Source of the DNA: JANMDU01 sp031375105
Lineage (GTDB): Bacteria > Pseudomonadota > Gammaproteobacteria > Burkholderiales > Burkholderiaceae_C
DNA length: 64,000 bases
Direction of reading: 5' to 3'
Assembly (NCBI GenBank): GCA_031375105.1
Contig: JANMHJ010000076.1
Coordinates: 1-64,000, forward strand
The notes beneath the pieces are model-generated. The model did not search any database, was not told the origin of the DNA, and was given only the letters and a program-made list of their open reading frames with translations. Below, one piece after another: positions 42,325 to 50,818 of the stretch (position 1 is its first letter; each line of letters opens with the position of its first letter). The position numbers were made by a program, and so were the translations under genes.

Positions 42325-42454
42325 GACGCCGCCCACCCAAGTCGCACAAGCGATGGAAAATTCATCAAAACCCTCCCGTGAAGGCTATGCAAAGCTTTTC
42401 ATAGCTCGCTACTCCGCATAGCTCTCAAGCCTGACTGCCCTTAGCATCGCAGCA

Positions 42455-43168
42455 GTGAATTCTCTCTCGCAAAGTTTCTCATCCGCCCTCTCGCTCATCG
42501 CCTCTGGCGATGCTGCGCTGTGGGCGATCATTGGGCGGTCGTTGGCTGTTAGCAGCACGGCGACCTTGTTGGGGTTTGTGATCGGCTGTGCGTTGGGTGC
42601 TTGGCTGGCGATTGCGCGGTTTGCTGGGCGGCAGGTAGTGTTGGCAGTGCTGAATTCTTTTCTGGCTTTACCTTCGGTGGTGGTGGGGCTGATTGTTTAT
42701 TTGCTGCTCTCTCGAAGCGGGCCCTTGGGTTTTCTGGGCTGGCTATTCTCTTTCAAGGCGATGGTCTTGGCGCAGACGCTGCTGGTGATTCCAATTGTGG
42801 CGGCTTGGGTGCGGCAGAGCTTGGAAGATGCGGAACGCGGGCATGGCGAGCAGTTGCGCTCGATGGGCGCTCGCGGAGGGCTACGGGCGGCGCTGTTGTT
42901 GCTGGATGAACGCTTTGTGTTGCTCTCGATTGCCATCGCCGCTTTTGGCCGGGCGATTGCCGAGGTGGGCGCGGTGATGATTGTGGGCGGCAATATTGAT
43001 GGCTTCACGCGGGTGATGACGACTGCGATTGCGCTGGAGACGAGCAAAGGCGATTTGCCGCTGGCAGTTGGGCTGGGCATTGTGTTGATGGCTATCGTGC
43101 TCGGCCTGAACGCGGTGATTGCCTTGCTCAAAAGTTGGCGCGAGCAGCGGGAGGTGATGGCCGCATGA
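42455..43168 (+). CDS. tupB: Tungstate ABC transporter permease TupB
   Basis: A 237-aa inner-membrane permease of the molybdate/tungstate type with about five membrane segments. The cytoplasmic EAA-like loop is EQLRSMGARGGLRAALLLLDE, and FGRAIAEVGAVMIVGGNIDGFTRVMTTAI is a family hallmark. The start is a GTG. It ends with the ATGA overlap to the ATPase gene. It imports tungstate, which competes with or replaces molybdenum in pterin cofactors. Confidence 0.88.
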   Translation: MNSLSQSFSSALSLIASGDAALWAIIGRSLAVSSTATLLGFVIGCALGAWLAIARFAGRQVVLAVLNSFLALPSVVVGLIVYLLLSRSGPLGFLGWLFSFKAMVLAQTLLVIPIVAAWVRQSLEDAERGHGEQLRSMGARGGLRAALLLLDERFVLLSIAIAAFGRAIAEVGAVMIVGGNIDGFTRVMTTAIALETSKGDLPLAVGLGIVLMAIVLGLNAVIALLKSWREQREVMAA

Positions 43169-43884
43169 ATGCTTCGGCAAACGCGCCTGTGTTGCTCAGC
43201 TTAAAAGATGTGGCTTTGAGCTTTGGCCGGGTGCAGGCTTTACAGGGCATCAATTTTTCGGTGATGCAAGGCGAATGCGTGGCGCTGGTGGGCGCGAATG
43301 GCAGCGGCAAGAGCAGTCTGCTGCGGTTGATGCAAGGGCTACTTAATCCGACGCAGGGCAGCGTGTATCAAGCCGATTTGAAGCGCCAAGCCTTTGTGTT
43401 TCAAAAGCCTTGGATGCTGCGCGCGAGTGTGTTGACCAATGTGGCGCTGGCGGCTTGGTTGCGCGGCAAGCCTTGGGCGGCGGCCACGCAAGATGCCTCA
43501 GTGGCTTTGCAAAAAGTGGATTTGGCGGATGTGGCCTCGCGAGGCGCACGCACGCTTTCGGGCGGGCAGCAGCAGCGCCTTGCGGTGGCGCGAGCCTGCG
43601 TGAGCGAGCCTTTGCTGATGCTAATGGACGAGCCCACGGCCAGCCTTGCACCTACTTCCAAGCGAGAGATGGAGCAGCTCATGGCGCTTTTTAAAAGCCA
43701 AGGCATGACGCTGGTGTTTGCGAGCCACAACTTAGGCCAAGTCAAGCGCTTGGCGAGCCGCGTTATTGCGCTCGATCTTGGGCGCGTGGTGTTTGACGGT
43801 TCTACAAAAGATTTTTTTGAAACCCCGCAGCCAGAGCGCGCCTCGCGTACGGCTGCACAAATCCTCGATGGAGAGCATGAGTGA
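43165..43884 (+). CDS. tupC: Tungstate ABC transporter ATP-binding protein TupC
   Basis: A protein of about 239 aa. Start at the ATG overlapping the tupB stop (an upstream in-frame start would extend into tupB). Walker A GANGSGKSS, signature LSGGQQQR, Walker B LLMLMDEPTASL and the H-loop FASHN are all present. Its stop overlaps the GTG of tupA. It energises tungstate import with TupB and TupA. Confidence 0.9.
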   Translation: MNASANAPVLLSLKDVALSFGRVQALQGINFSVMQGECVALVGANGSGKSSLLRLMQGLLNPTQGSVYQADLKRQAFVFQKPWMLRASVLTNVALAAWLRGKPWAAATQDASVALQKVDLADVASRGARTLSGGQQQRLAVARACVSEPLLMLMDEPTASLAPTSKREMEQLMALFKSQGMTLVFASHNLGQVKRLASRVIALDLGRVVFDGSTKDFFETPQPERASRTAAQILDGEHE

Positions 43885-44744
43885 AGACATCTTTTAAGTC
43901 AAATCGGCCTCTACCCGTTATATATCGTGCGCAGAGTGCTATTAAATCAGGAGTGATTGCCTTTGGCGTTACGTTGATAGCAACAACAGCTTGGGCACAA
44001 AACATCACCATGGCTTCCACCACATCGACAGAGCAATCGGGTCTGTTCAGCGTATTGCTGCCAGACTTCAAAAAAGCCACAGGCATCGACATCAAAGTTG
44101 TCGCCCTAGGCACAGGCCAAGCGCTGGACATGGCGCGGCGCGGTGATGCGGATGTGCTCTTCGTGCACGATAGAGCGGCAGAAGAAAAATTTGTGGCCGA
44201 TGGATTTGGGGTGAAGCGTTTTCCTGTGATGTACAACGATTTTGTGTTGATTGGCCCGAAAGCAGACCCCGCCAAAATCGCGGGGCTCAATGTGGTGGGC
44301 GCTTTAAAAAATATTCGCGGCAGTAACGCCAGCTTCATCTCGCGTGGCGACACATCTGGCACCCATGCGGCGGAGCTGCGCTATTGGGCGGAAGCGGATC
44401 TTTTCAAACTGCCGAATCAAAAAGGCACGGGCTACCGCGAATGCGGCTGCGGTATGGGACAAGCCTTGAACATGGCTTCGGGCAGCAGCGCCTATGTGCT
44501 GTCGGATCGGGGCACGTGGCTGAACTTCAAAAACCGTGGGGATTTGGTCGTACTGGTACAGGGCGATCAGCGTTTGTTCAATCAATACGGTGTGATGGTG
44601 GTGCATCCCGCCAAACATCCGCATGTGAAGCAAGCGGATGCGCAACGCTTTGTGGATTGGGTGATTTCGCCGGCCGGGCAAGCCAGCGTCGCCAGCTACA
44701 AAATCGGTGGCGAGCAGCTCTTTTTCCCCAACGCGGTGAAATGA
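43881..44744 (+). CDS. tupA: Tungstate-binding periplasmic protein TupA
   Basis: A 287-aa protein, GTG start within the tupC stop. The signal peptide is about 40 residues, ending TAWAQ. The mature start MASTTSTEQSGLFSVLLPDF carries the TupA anion-binding signature (S/T-TST-x-SGL). KVVALGTGQALDMARRGDADVLFVH and MYNDFVLIGP are also typical. Part of the signal peptide is encoded by the dispersed repeat (43906-43958). It delivers tungstate to TupBC. The cox-like molybdenum hydroxylase cluster two genes away is a plausible consumer. Confidence 0.92.
   Translation: MKTSFKSNRPLPVIYRAQSAIKSGVIAFGVTLIATTAWAQNITMASTTSTEQSGLFSVLLPDFKKATGIDIKVVALGTGQALDMARRGDADVLFVHDRAAEEKFVADGFGVKRFPVMYNDFVLIGPKADPAKIAGLNVVGALKNIRGSNASFISRGDTSGTHAAELRYWAEADLFKLPNQKGTGYRECGCGMGQALNMASGSSAYVLSDRGTWLNFKNRGDLVVLVQGDQRLFNQYGVMVVHPAKHPHVKQADAQRFVDWVISPAGQASVASYKIGGEQLFFPNAVK
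43906..43958 (+). repeat. Dispersed repeat copy inside TupA signal peptide
   Basis: GGCCTCTACCCGTTATATAT then CGTGCGCAGAGTGCTATTAA, followed by ATCAGGAGTGATT. It matches the intergenic copies at 49817 and 53706 and the TonB-receptor copy. It encodes PLPVIYRAQSAIKS in frame. Confidence 0.82.
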
Positions 44745-44799
44745 TTCTTAGCCTATATGCAGCGGCGCAGATGAAGTGCGCTGAAATGCCTGAGCTTTC

Positions 44800-45927
44800 T
44801 CAGTGCAGGCGTGTGGGGTCTCGCGGCGTGCGAGCGGCCAGTTTTCGGTACACCGTTGCGCGGCTGATCCCTAAGGCTTTCGCCGCTGCTGCCACGTTGC
44901 CGCGATGCTGAGCGACGGTGTCTTTGATCAGGGATGCTTCGATATCTTTGAGGGGCAGGGCGCTCGTGTTGTGCTGCGTAGGGGCATGAGACACACCGCA
45001 AAGCTGCACACGCAACCCTGACCACAGCGGTGCTTGCATCACTTGGCCGCGACGCAGCGTGTCAAACAGCAAACCCAGCGGTATTGCAAACACTTCACTA
45101 GCGCAGGCCTTGCCTGAGGCAGGCTGCTCAGGCCACAAGCCAAGCATTTGCCGCGCAGTGCGGTTCATGCCTGTGATCTGGCCGTCTTCGCCCAGCGCAA
45201 GCAAGCCATCGGCATCGCCGCCCAAGGCATGCCCAGGCCACTGCATGCGAAGCAAGGCGTGCGCATTCAAGGCTTGCACTAAGTTATTTTCAATTTGCTG
45301 CGCGCTGGCTGCCACCAAATGCTTGAGCTCAGGCCGTTCCCTGGCCTCGATGCCTGTGAGATCGAGCATGCCCACGCAATCGCCTTGCGGGCCAAAGAGC
45401 GGCGCACCTGCGCAACTGTAGATGCTTGTGTCATGATGAAAATGCTCGCCACGGTGCAGCCAAATGGGCTGCTGCTCATGCAGCGCTGCGCTGATGGCTG
45501 AGGTGCCCACAGCTTGCTCAGAGAGATCCACGCCAATGCGCGTGATCAGCGTGGCGCGGCGATCATGCGCATCAATGGGGCCATCCGCATCAATCACTGT
45601 GCCTTGCGAATTGACCAAAATCGCAAAATAGCCTGTGTGCACCATCGCCTGCGCCATGCTTGCGAGCGCAGGCTTGGCCGCCTGCACGAGCTGGCGATTG
45701 GCATCCAAAATTCTGCGCGTTTGTGGTTTGGTCACCACCTCAAATCCAAGCCGCTGTTCAAAGCGCTGACCGCGAGCAAGGCAGCGCTGCCAAGAGCGCG
45801 TGATCCAATCTTCCACACCCTGCGCACTATCGTTGCATCTTTGCTCCAGCACCTGCCGGCGCGCTTGTGCGATCACGGCCAAGCGCTGGGCGGGCGTGCT
45901 GGACAGGGCGGATGATGACATGCTCAT
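44800..45927 (-). CDS. GAF/PAS/Fis-type regulator lacking the sigma-54 AAA+ domain
   Basis: A 375-aa protein resembling AcoR-type activators. An N-terminal helical region (SWQRCLARG) leads into a GAF domain (about 75-215; NSQGTVIDADGP, GVDLSEQAVGTSAISAAL and SCAGAPLFGPQGDCVGMLDLTG). A PAS-like segment (240-300; ALGEDGQITGMNRTARQMLG) and a Fis-type HTH (about 325-365; AQHRGNVAAAAKALGISRATVYRKL) follow. The AAA+ module with GAFTGA that normally lies before the HTH is absent, so it cannot activate sigma-54 polymerase in the usual way. It is divergent from coxS and probably controls the hydroxylase operon in response to its substrate. Confidence 0.85.
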   Translation of the reverse strand: MSMSSSALSSTPAQRLAVIAQARRQVLEQRCNDSAQGVEDWITRSWQRCLARGQRFEQRLGFEVVTKPQTRRILDANRQLVQAAKPALASMAQAMVHTGYFAILVNSQGTVIDADGPIDAHDRRATLITRIGVDLSEQAVGTSAISAALHEQQPIWLHRGEHFHHDTSIYSCAGAPLFGPQGDCVGMLDLTGIEARERPELKHLVAASAQQIENNLVQALNAHALLRMQWPGHALGGDADGLLALGEDGQITGMNRTARQMLGLWPEQPASGKACASEVFAIPLGLLFDTLRRGQVMQAPLWSGLRVQLCGVSHAPTQHNTSALPLKDIEASLIKDTVAQHRGNVAAAAKALGISRATVYRKLAARTPRDPTRLH

Positions 45928-46079
45928 GACAATTCGCAGCTTAGCGCGAAAGCCTGTATCAATTTGAGAATAAATACGGCTGAGATGGTAATCCTAGGGT
46001 TTCGCCTAGTGTGCGCAATCTGGCTGCGCCAAAGAATGCAAGCTGAACTTTTGACCCCCACAACAGGAGACACACTGCC
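45928..46079. promoter_or_regulatory. Divergent promoter region of regulator and cox-like operon
   Basis: A 152-base spacer between divergent genes. It contains an inverted repeat around CCTAGGGTTTCGCCTAGTG and the ribosome-binding site AGGAGA before coxS. No certain -24/-12 or -35/-10 elements were identified. Confidence 0.4.
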
Positions 46080-46547
46080 ATGCAAGTTCAGTTCAAAGTC
46101 AATGGAAAGGCCGCGTCGCTTGACGTTGCGCCCAATACCTTGCTCTCTACCGCGATACGCGAACACCTCAAACTCACCGGCACCCACATCGGCTGCGACA
46201 CCGCGCAATGCGGCGCTTGCACCGTGATGGTCAATGGGCGCAGCATCAAATCTTGCAACACGCTGGCCGTGCAGCAGCAAGGCGCGGAGATCACCACGAT
46301 TGAAGGTTTGGCCCAACCCGATGGCACGATGCACCCGATGCAAGCGGCTTTCAAAGATTGCCACGGTCTGCAATGCGGCTACTGCACGCCAGGCATGGTG
46401 ATCAGCGCGGTGGATTTGTGCAGCCGCCATCCCAAGGCAAGCGAGCAGCAAATCCGCGAGCAGCTTGAAGGCAACTTGTGCCGCTGCACCGGTTATCAAA
46501 ACATTGTCAAAGCGGTGCAGCAAGGTGCTGCCGCCATGGCAGCTTAA
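46080..46547 (+). CDS. coxS: Molybdenum hydroxylase small subunit, [2Fe-2S] (CoxS-like)
   Basis: A 155-aa ferredoxin-type subunit. The plant-type cluster motif is GCDTAQCGACTVMVNGRSIK followed by SC. The second, helical cluster domain has CGYCTPGM and CRCTGYQNI. Good ribosome-binding site AGGAGA. It passes electrons from the molybdenum centre of the large subunit to FAD in the medium subunit. Cytoplasmic or membrane-associated with CoxLM. Confidence 0.95.
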   Translation: MQVQFKVNGKAASLDVAPNTLLSTAIREHLKLTGTHIGCDTAQCGACTVMVNGRSIKSCNTLAVQQQGAEITTIEGLAQPDGTMHPMQAAFKDCHGLQCGYCTPGMVISAVDLCSRHPKASEQQIREQLEGNLCRCTGYQNIVKAVQQGAAAMAA

Positions 46548-46563
46548 GCTCAAGGAGAAACAC

Positions 46564-48933
46564 ATGGGCGCACCCGATTTTGCAAAACTTCCCCACATCG
46601 GCGAAGCTTTAAAACGCAAGGAAGACTACCGCTTCCTCGTTGGCGCAGGCCAATACACTGACGACATCAATCTTCCCAATCAAACCTATGCCGTCTTCGT
46701 GCGCTCGCCGCATGCGCATGCGAAGATTTTGGGCATTGACCTGAAAGCAGCCGATGCCATGCCGGGCGTGGTGAAAATTTTCACTGGCAAACATGTAGAA
46801 GGCAAAATGGGCGGCCTGCCTTGCGGCTGGCTCATCAACAACCCCGACGGCACACCGATGAAAGAGCCGCCCCATCCGATTCTTGCGCAAGGCAAAGTGC
46901 GCTACGTGGGCGACCATGTGGCCATGGTGGTGGCTGAGACGTTGGAGCAGGCCAAAAATGCGGCTGAGGCCGTGCAGGTGGAGTATGAAGTGTTGCCCGC
47001 TGTGGTGAGCGTGACGCAAGCGGCCAAAGGCACAGCGCTGCATGAAGCTGCGCCAGACAACCAATGCTACAAATGGCAATTGGGTGACAAGGCGGCGGTC
47101 GATGCTGTGTTTGCCAAAGCTGCGCATGTGACCAAGCTGGATTTGACCAACAACCGCTTGATTCCCAATGCGATGGAGCCACGCGCGGCGATTGGCTCGT
47201 ACAACCGCGCCAATGACGATTACACGTTGTATGTGTCCAATCAAAATCCGCATGTAGAGCGCCTGCTGATGACGGCTTTTGTGCTCAGTTTGCCTGAGCA
47301 CAAGGTGCGCGTCATTGCGCCAGATGTGGGCGGTGGTTTTGGCAGCAAAATTTATCTCTATGCCGAAGATGTGGCCCTGACTTGGGGCTCCAAGCAAATC
47401 AACCGCAACATCAAATGGACTTGCGAGCGCTCCGAGTCTTTCCTGAGTGATGCGCATGGGCGTGATCATGTGAGCCACGCTGAAATGGCGATGGACAAAG
47501 ATGGCAAATTCCTTGCCATGCGTGTGCACAGCGATGTGAATCTGGGGGCGTATCTCTCCACTTTCTCCACCGCTGTGCCCACGATTTTGTATGCCACGCT
47601 GCTGGCCGGGCAATACACCACGCCGCAGATTTTTGTGGAGGTGGATTCTTGGTTCACCAATACCGCGCCTGTCGACGCTTATCGCGGCGCGGGCCGGCCA
47701 GAGGCCACCTATCTGCTGGAGCGTTTGGTCACGCGCTGCGCTTGGGACATGGGTTTGACGCAAGATGAAATCCGCAAGCGCAATTTCATCACCACCTTCC
47801 CGTATCAAACGCCTGTGGCGCTGCAATACGATGTGGGCGACTATCACGCCTGCATGGACAAAGCCCAGGCGTTGGCCGATGTGGCCGGTTTTGATGCGCG
47901 CCGCAAAGCCAGCGAGGCCAAAGGCTTGAAGCGCGGCATCGGCTACAGCAGCTACATCGAAGCCTGCGGCATCGCGCCATCCAACATCGCTGGCGCTTTG
48001 GGCGCACGGGCTGGCTTGTTTGAATGCGGCGAAATCCGCGTGCATCCCACGGGCAGCGTGACGGTGTTCACTGGCTCTCACAGCCACGGTCAAGGCCATG
48101 AAACGACGTTTGCACAAGTGGTGGCAGCGCGATTGGGCATCAGCCCCGACATGGTGGACGTGGTGCATGGCGACACAGGCCGGGTCCCGTTTGGCATGGG
48201 CACGTACGGCTCGCGCTCGATCAGCGTGGGCGGTGCAGCGATCATGAAGGCGCTGGACAAAATCGAAACCAAGGCCAAGAAAATCGCCGCGCATTTGATG
48301 GAAGCGTCTGACGCGGATATCGAATTCTCCGGCGGTGAATTCAAAGTCAAAGGCACAGACAAGAAAGTCGCCTTCGGCCAAGTAGCGCTCACGGCCTATG
48401 TGCCGCACAACTATCCGCTGGACAAGCTGGAGCCCGGCCTGAACGAAACCGCGTTTTACGACCCCACCAATTTCACCTTCCCCGCAGGCACTTATATCTG
48501 CGAAGTGGAAATTGATCCGGCTACTGGCGTAACTCGCGTGGACAAATTCACGGCGGTGGACGACTTTGGCACCATCATCAACCCGATGATCGTGGAAGGC
48601 CAGGTACATGGTGGCTTGGTGCAGGGCATTGGCCAAGCGCTGATGGAAAACTGTGTGTATGACCCTGAATCTGGCCAGCTCCTCACCGGCAGCTTCATGG
48701 ATTACGCCATGCCCCGCGCTGACGATTTCCCGCAATTCAAGCTCGATACCGTTTGCACGCCTTGCACTCACAACCCGCTGGGCACCAAGGGCTGCGGCGA
48801 AGCCGGCGCGATTGGCTCGCCGCCTGCGGTGATCAACGCCGTGCTCGATGCGCTGCGTCCACTCGGCGTGAAAGACTTTGACATGCCTGCCTCGCCCCAC
48901 CGCGTGTGGGAAGCCATTCAAGCTGCGAAATAA
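46564..48933 (+). CDS. coxL: Molybdenum hydroxylase large subunit (CoxL-like, form II type)
   Basis: A 789-aa catalytic subunit. Start at the ATG at 46564 behind AAGGAGA; the longer frame upstream overlaps coxS and is not used. Cofactor-binding regions include GGGFGSKIYLYAEDV, AYRGAGRPEATYLLERL and GTKGCGEAGAIGSPPAVINA, where the Glu is the catalytic base. AYRGAGR is the form II loop. True CO dehydrogenases of form I carry AYxCSFR with the Cu-binding Cys, so CO oxidation is uncertain; an aldehyde or aromatic heterocycle is possible. It forms an LMS complex with its neighbours and needs MCD cofactor. Confidence 0.93.
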   Translation: MGAPDFAKLPHIGEALKRKEDYRFLVGAGQYTDDINLPNQTYAVFVRSPHAHAKILGIDLKAADAMPGVVKIFTGKHVEGKMGGLPCGWLINNPDGTPMKEPPHPILAQGKVRYVGDHVAMVVAETLEQAKNAAEAVQVEYEVLPAVVSVTQAAKGTALHEAAPDNQCYKWQLGDKAAVDAVFAKAAHVTKLDLTNNRLIPNAMEPRAAIGSYNRANDDYTLYVSNQNPHVERLLMTAFVLSLPEHKVRVIAPDVGGGFGSKIYLYAEDVALTWGSKQINRNIKWTCERSESFLSDAHGRDHVSHAEMAMDKDGKFLAMRVHSDVNLGAYLSTFSTAVPTILYATLLAGQYTTPQIFVEVDSWFTNTAPVDAYRGAGRPEATYLLERLVTRCAWDMGLTQDEIRKRNFITTFPYQTPVALQYDVGDYHACMDKAQALADVAGFDARRKASEAKGLKRGIGYSSYIEACGIAPSNIAGALGARAGLFECGEIRVHPTGSVTVFTGSHSHGQGHETTFAQVVAARLGISPDMVDVVHGDTGRVPFGMGTYGSRSISVGGAAIMKALDKIETKAKKIAAHLMEASDADIEFSGGEFKVKGTDKKVAFGQVALTAYVPHNYPLDKLEPGLNETAFYDPTNFTFPAGTYICEVEIDPATGVTRVDKFTAVDDFGTIINPMIVEGQVHGGLVQGIGQALMENCVYDPESGQLLTGSFMDYAMPRADDFPQFKLDTVCTPCTHNPLGTKGCGEAGAIGSPPAVINAVLDALRPLGVKDFDMPASPHRVWEAIQAAK

Positions 48934-48945
48934 GGAGAACTGATC

Positions 48946-49737
48946 ATGTACGCATTCACCTACGAACGTCCCGCCACAGTGACCGATGCAGCGAGCTTGG
49001 CCAAAGCAGGCGCGAAGCTACTGGCTGGTGGCCAAACGCTTTTGGCTTCCATGAAGCTGCGCTTGGCTGACCCTGGAAAAGTGGCCGATTTGGGCGCAGT
49101 CAAAGAGCTGGCTGGCATCAAGAAAGAGGGCAACGCCTTGGTCATCGGCGCGATGACCAAACATTGCACCGTGGCCGAAAGCGGCGATGCCAAAGGCGCA
49201 ATTGCTGCGCTGGCGGATTTGGCCGCTGGCATTGGCGATAAGCAAGTTCGCGCCATGGGCACGCTAGGCGGCTCCTTGGCCAACAACGATCCTTCGGCTT
49301 GCTACCCCAGCGCCGTGCTCGCGCTCAATGCCACCGTGCACACCGATAGCCGCAAAATCGCGGCGGATGATTACTTTCAAGGCATGTTCAGCACAGCTTT
49401 GAAAGACGGTGAAGTCATCACTGGCGTGAGCTTTCCTCTGCCCAAAAAAGCCGCCTACATCAAGTTCAAGCAGCCTGCCAGCCGCTTTGCCTTGATCGGC
49501 GTGTTTGTGGCGCAAACCGATGGCGGTGTGCGCGTGGCTGTGACGGGCGGCGGCAACGGCGTGTTTCGGCACAAAGGTTTGGAAGAGGCTTTGAATCAGA
49601 GCTTCACGCCCGAGGCCGCCGCAGCTGTGAAGATTTCTGCGGATGATTTGAGCAGCGACATTCACGCCAGCGCCGCTTACCGCGCCAATCTGATCAGCGT
49701 GATGACGCAGCGCGCGGTAGCGAAAGCTTTGGCTTGA
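48946..49737 (+). CDS. coxM: Molybdenum hydroxylase FAD subunit (CoxM-like)
   Basis: A 263-aa FAD-binding subunit. The flavin motifs are KLLAGGQTLLASMKLRLADP and MGTLGGSLANNDPSACYPSA, both typical of this family; the C-terminal domain (AAYIKFKQPASRFALIGVFV) follows. It starts 12 bases after coxL with ribosome-binding site AAGGAGA. It transfers electrons from the small subunit to the acceptor, usually quinone or NAD. It ends the first transcript; a terminator follows at 49785. Confidence 0.93.
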   Translation: MYAFTYERPATVTDAASLAKAGAKLLAGGQTLLASMKLRLADPGKVADLGAVKELAGIKKEGNALVIGAMTKHCTVAESGDAKGAIAALADLAAGIGDKQVRAMGTLGGSLANNDPSACYPSAVLALNATVHTDSRKIAADDYFQGMFSTALKDGEVITGVSFPLPKKAAYIKFKQPASRFALIGVFVAQTDGGVRVAVTGGGNGVFRHKGLEEALNQSFTPEAAAAVKISADDLSSDIHASAAYRANLISVMTQRAVAKALA

Positions 49738-49784
49738 GCATAGAACCAGTTCAGGCGGCTGCCGCTTGAGCGATCATTGGGCAA

Positions 49785-49815
49785 GCATCCTGAAGCCTTT
49801 CAGGATGCTTTTTTT
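49785..49815 (+). terminator. Rho-independent terminator after coxM
   Basis: Perfect 10-bp stem GCATCCTGAA / TTCAGGATGC with a 4-base loop, followed by seven T. It separates the structural cox-like genes from the maturation genes. Confidence 0.9.
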
Positions 49816-49816
49816 A

Positions 49817-49877
49817 AAGCCTTTTTGGCCTCTAGCCGTTATAGAATATGCGCAGAGTGCTATTGATTTTATAGTAG
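49817..49877 (+). repeat. Dispersed repeat copy, intergenic
   Basis: AAGCCTTTTTGGCCTCTAGC then CGTTATAGAATATGCGCAGA and GTGCTATTGATTTTATAGTA. A near-complete copy between the terminator and the MoxR-like gene. It matches, in reverse, the copy at 53706-53768. Confidence 0.85.
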
Positions 49878-49889
49878 ATTGAATCTGTT

Positions 49890-50807
49890 GTGAATCACCT
49901 TGTCGCTTTCGATTCTGCCGATGCCGTGATTGCCGCGCTGCAAACGGAAGGTTATTTTGCGGATCGCCGTTTGGCTACAGCCGTTTTCTTGGCGTTGAAA
50001 TTGCAGCGCCCGCTGCTGCTCGAAGGCGAGCCCGGCGTGGGCAAAACCGAGCTGGCCAAAGCGCTGGCCAAAGCATTGCAGCGCGCGCTGATTCGCCTGC
50101 AATGCTATGACGGGCTGGAGCTGCGCGAAGCGCTGTATGAATGGAATTACGCGGCGCAATTGATTCACATGCGTGCTGCCGAAGGGCGCGGCGCATCCGC
50201 AGATGAGCTGGAGCAACAGGTTTACCAGCGCCGCTATTTGGTCGAGCGCCCGCTCTTGAAAGCACTGCAAACGCCTGCGCCCGGCGCGGTGTTGTTGATT
50301 GACGAAGTGGATCGTGCTGACGAGCCGTTTGAAGCCTTCTTGCTTGAATACTTGGGCGAATACCAAGTGAGCATTCCAGAGCTGGGCACACTCACCGCGC
50401 TCGCGCCGCCGCTGACGATTTTGACGAGCAACCGCACCCGCGATTTGAACGACGCGATCAAACGGCGCTGCCTGTATCACTGGCTCGATTACCCTGAGCG
50501 CGAGCGCGAACTGGCAATCATCCGCGCCCAAGTGCCGGGGATTTCACAATCGCTGTCTGAGCAGGTCTCACAAGTGGTGGCCAAATTGCGCGGCCAGCCG
50601 TTTGTGAACGCTTTTGCCCGCTCGCCCGGCATCGCAGAAAGCGTGGAATGGGCCAAGGCTTTGGTGGCGCTCAACACGCTGGAAATGGACCCGGAACTCA
50701 TCAGCGACACCGCTGGCATTCTTTTCAAGCAACGCGAAGACGTGGCCGCGCTCACGCAAGAGGTGGCGGGCAGTTTGTTAGAGCCCATCGATGCCGATGC
50801 TGCTTAA
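49890..50807 (+). CDS. coxD: MoxR-type AAA+ ATPase (CoxD-like)
   Basis: A 305-aa AAA+ protein. Start GTG at 49890. Walker A GEPGVGKTE, Walker B VLLIDEVDRAD and sensor ILTSNRTRDLNDAIKRR are present. MoxR/CoxD proteins work with VWA proteins to insert or activate metal centres; in CO dehydrogenase maturation CoxD and CoxE are needed for the active site. It is followed at once by the VWA gene, which supports this role. Confidence 0.9.
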   Translation: MNHLVAFDSADAVIAALQTEGYFADRRLATAVFLALKLQRPLLLEGEPGVGKTELAKALAKALQRALIRLQCYDGLELREALYEWNYAAQLIHMRAAEGRGASADELEQQVYQRRYLVERPLLKALQTPAPGAVLLIDEVDRADEPFEAFLLEYLGEYQVSIPELGTLTALAPPLTILTSNRTRDLNDAIKRRCLYHWLDYPERERELAIIRAQVPGISQSLSEQVSQVVAKLRGQPFVNAFARSPGIAESVEWAKALVALNTLEMDPELISDTAGILFKQREDVAALTQEVAGSLLEPIDADAA

Positions 50808-50818
50808 GGCGAGCTTTC

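Noticed and set aside
42379..42430. Possible further copy of the dispersed repeat before tupB
   Set aside because: Only scattered matches (CATAGC, CTCCGCATAG) and the wrong spacing; too weak to list.
46609..48921. Long open frame (770 codons) antisense to coxL
   Set aside because: It mirrors the codon pattern of the well-supported coxL gene on the other strand; its protein is His/Arg/Gly-rich without any family motif.
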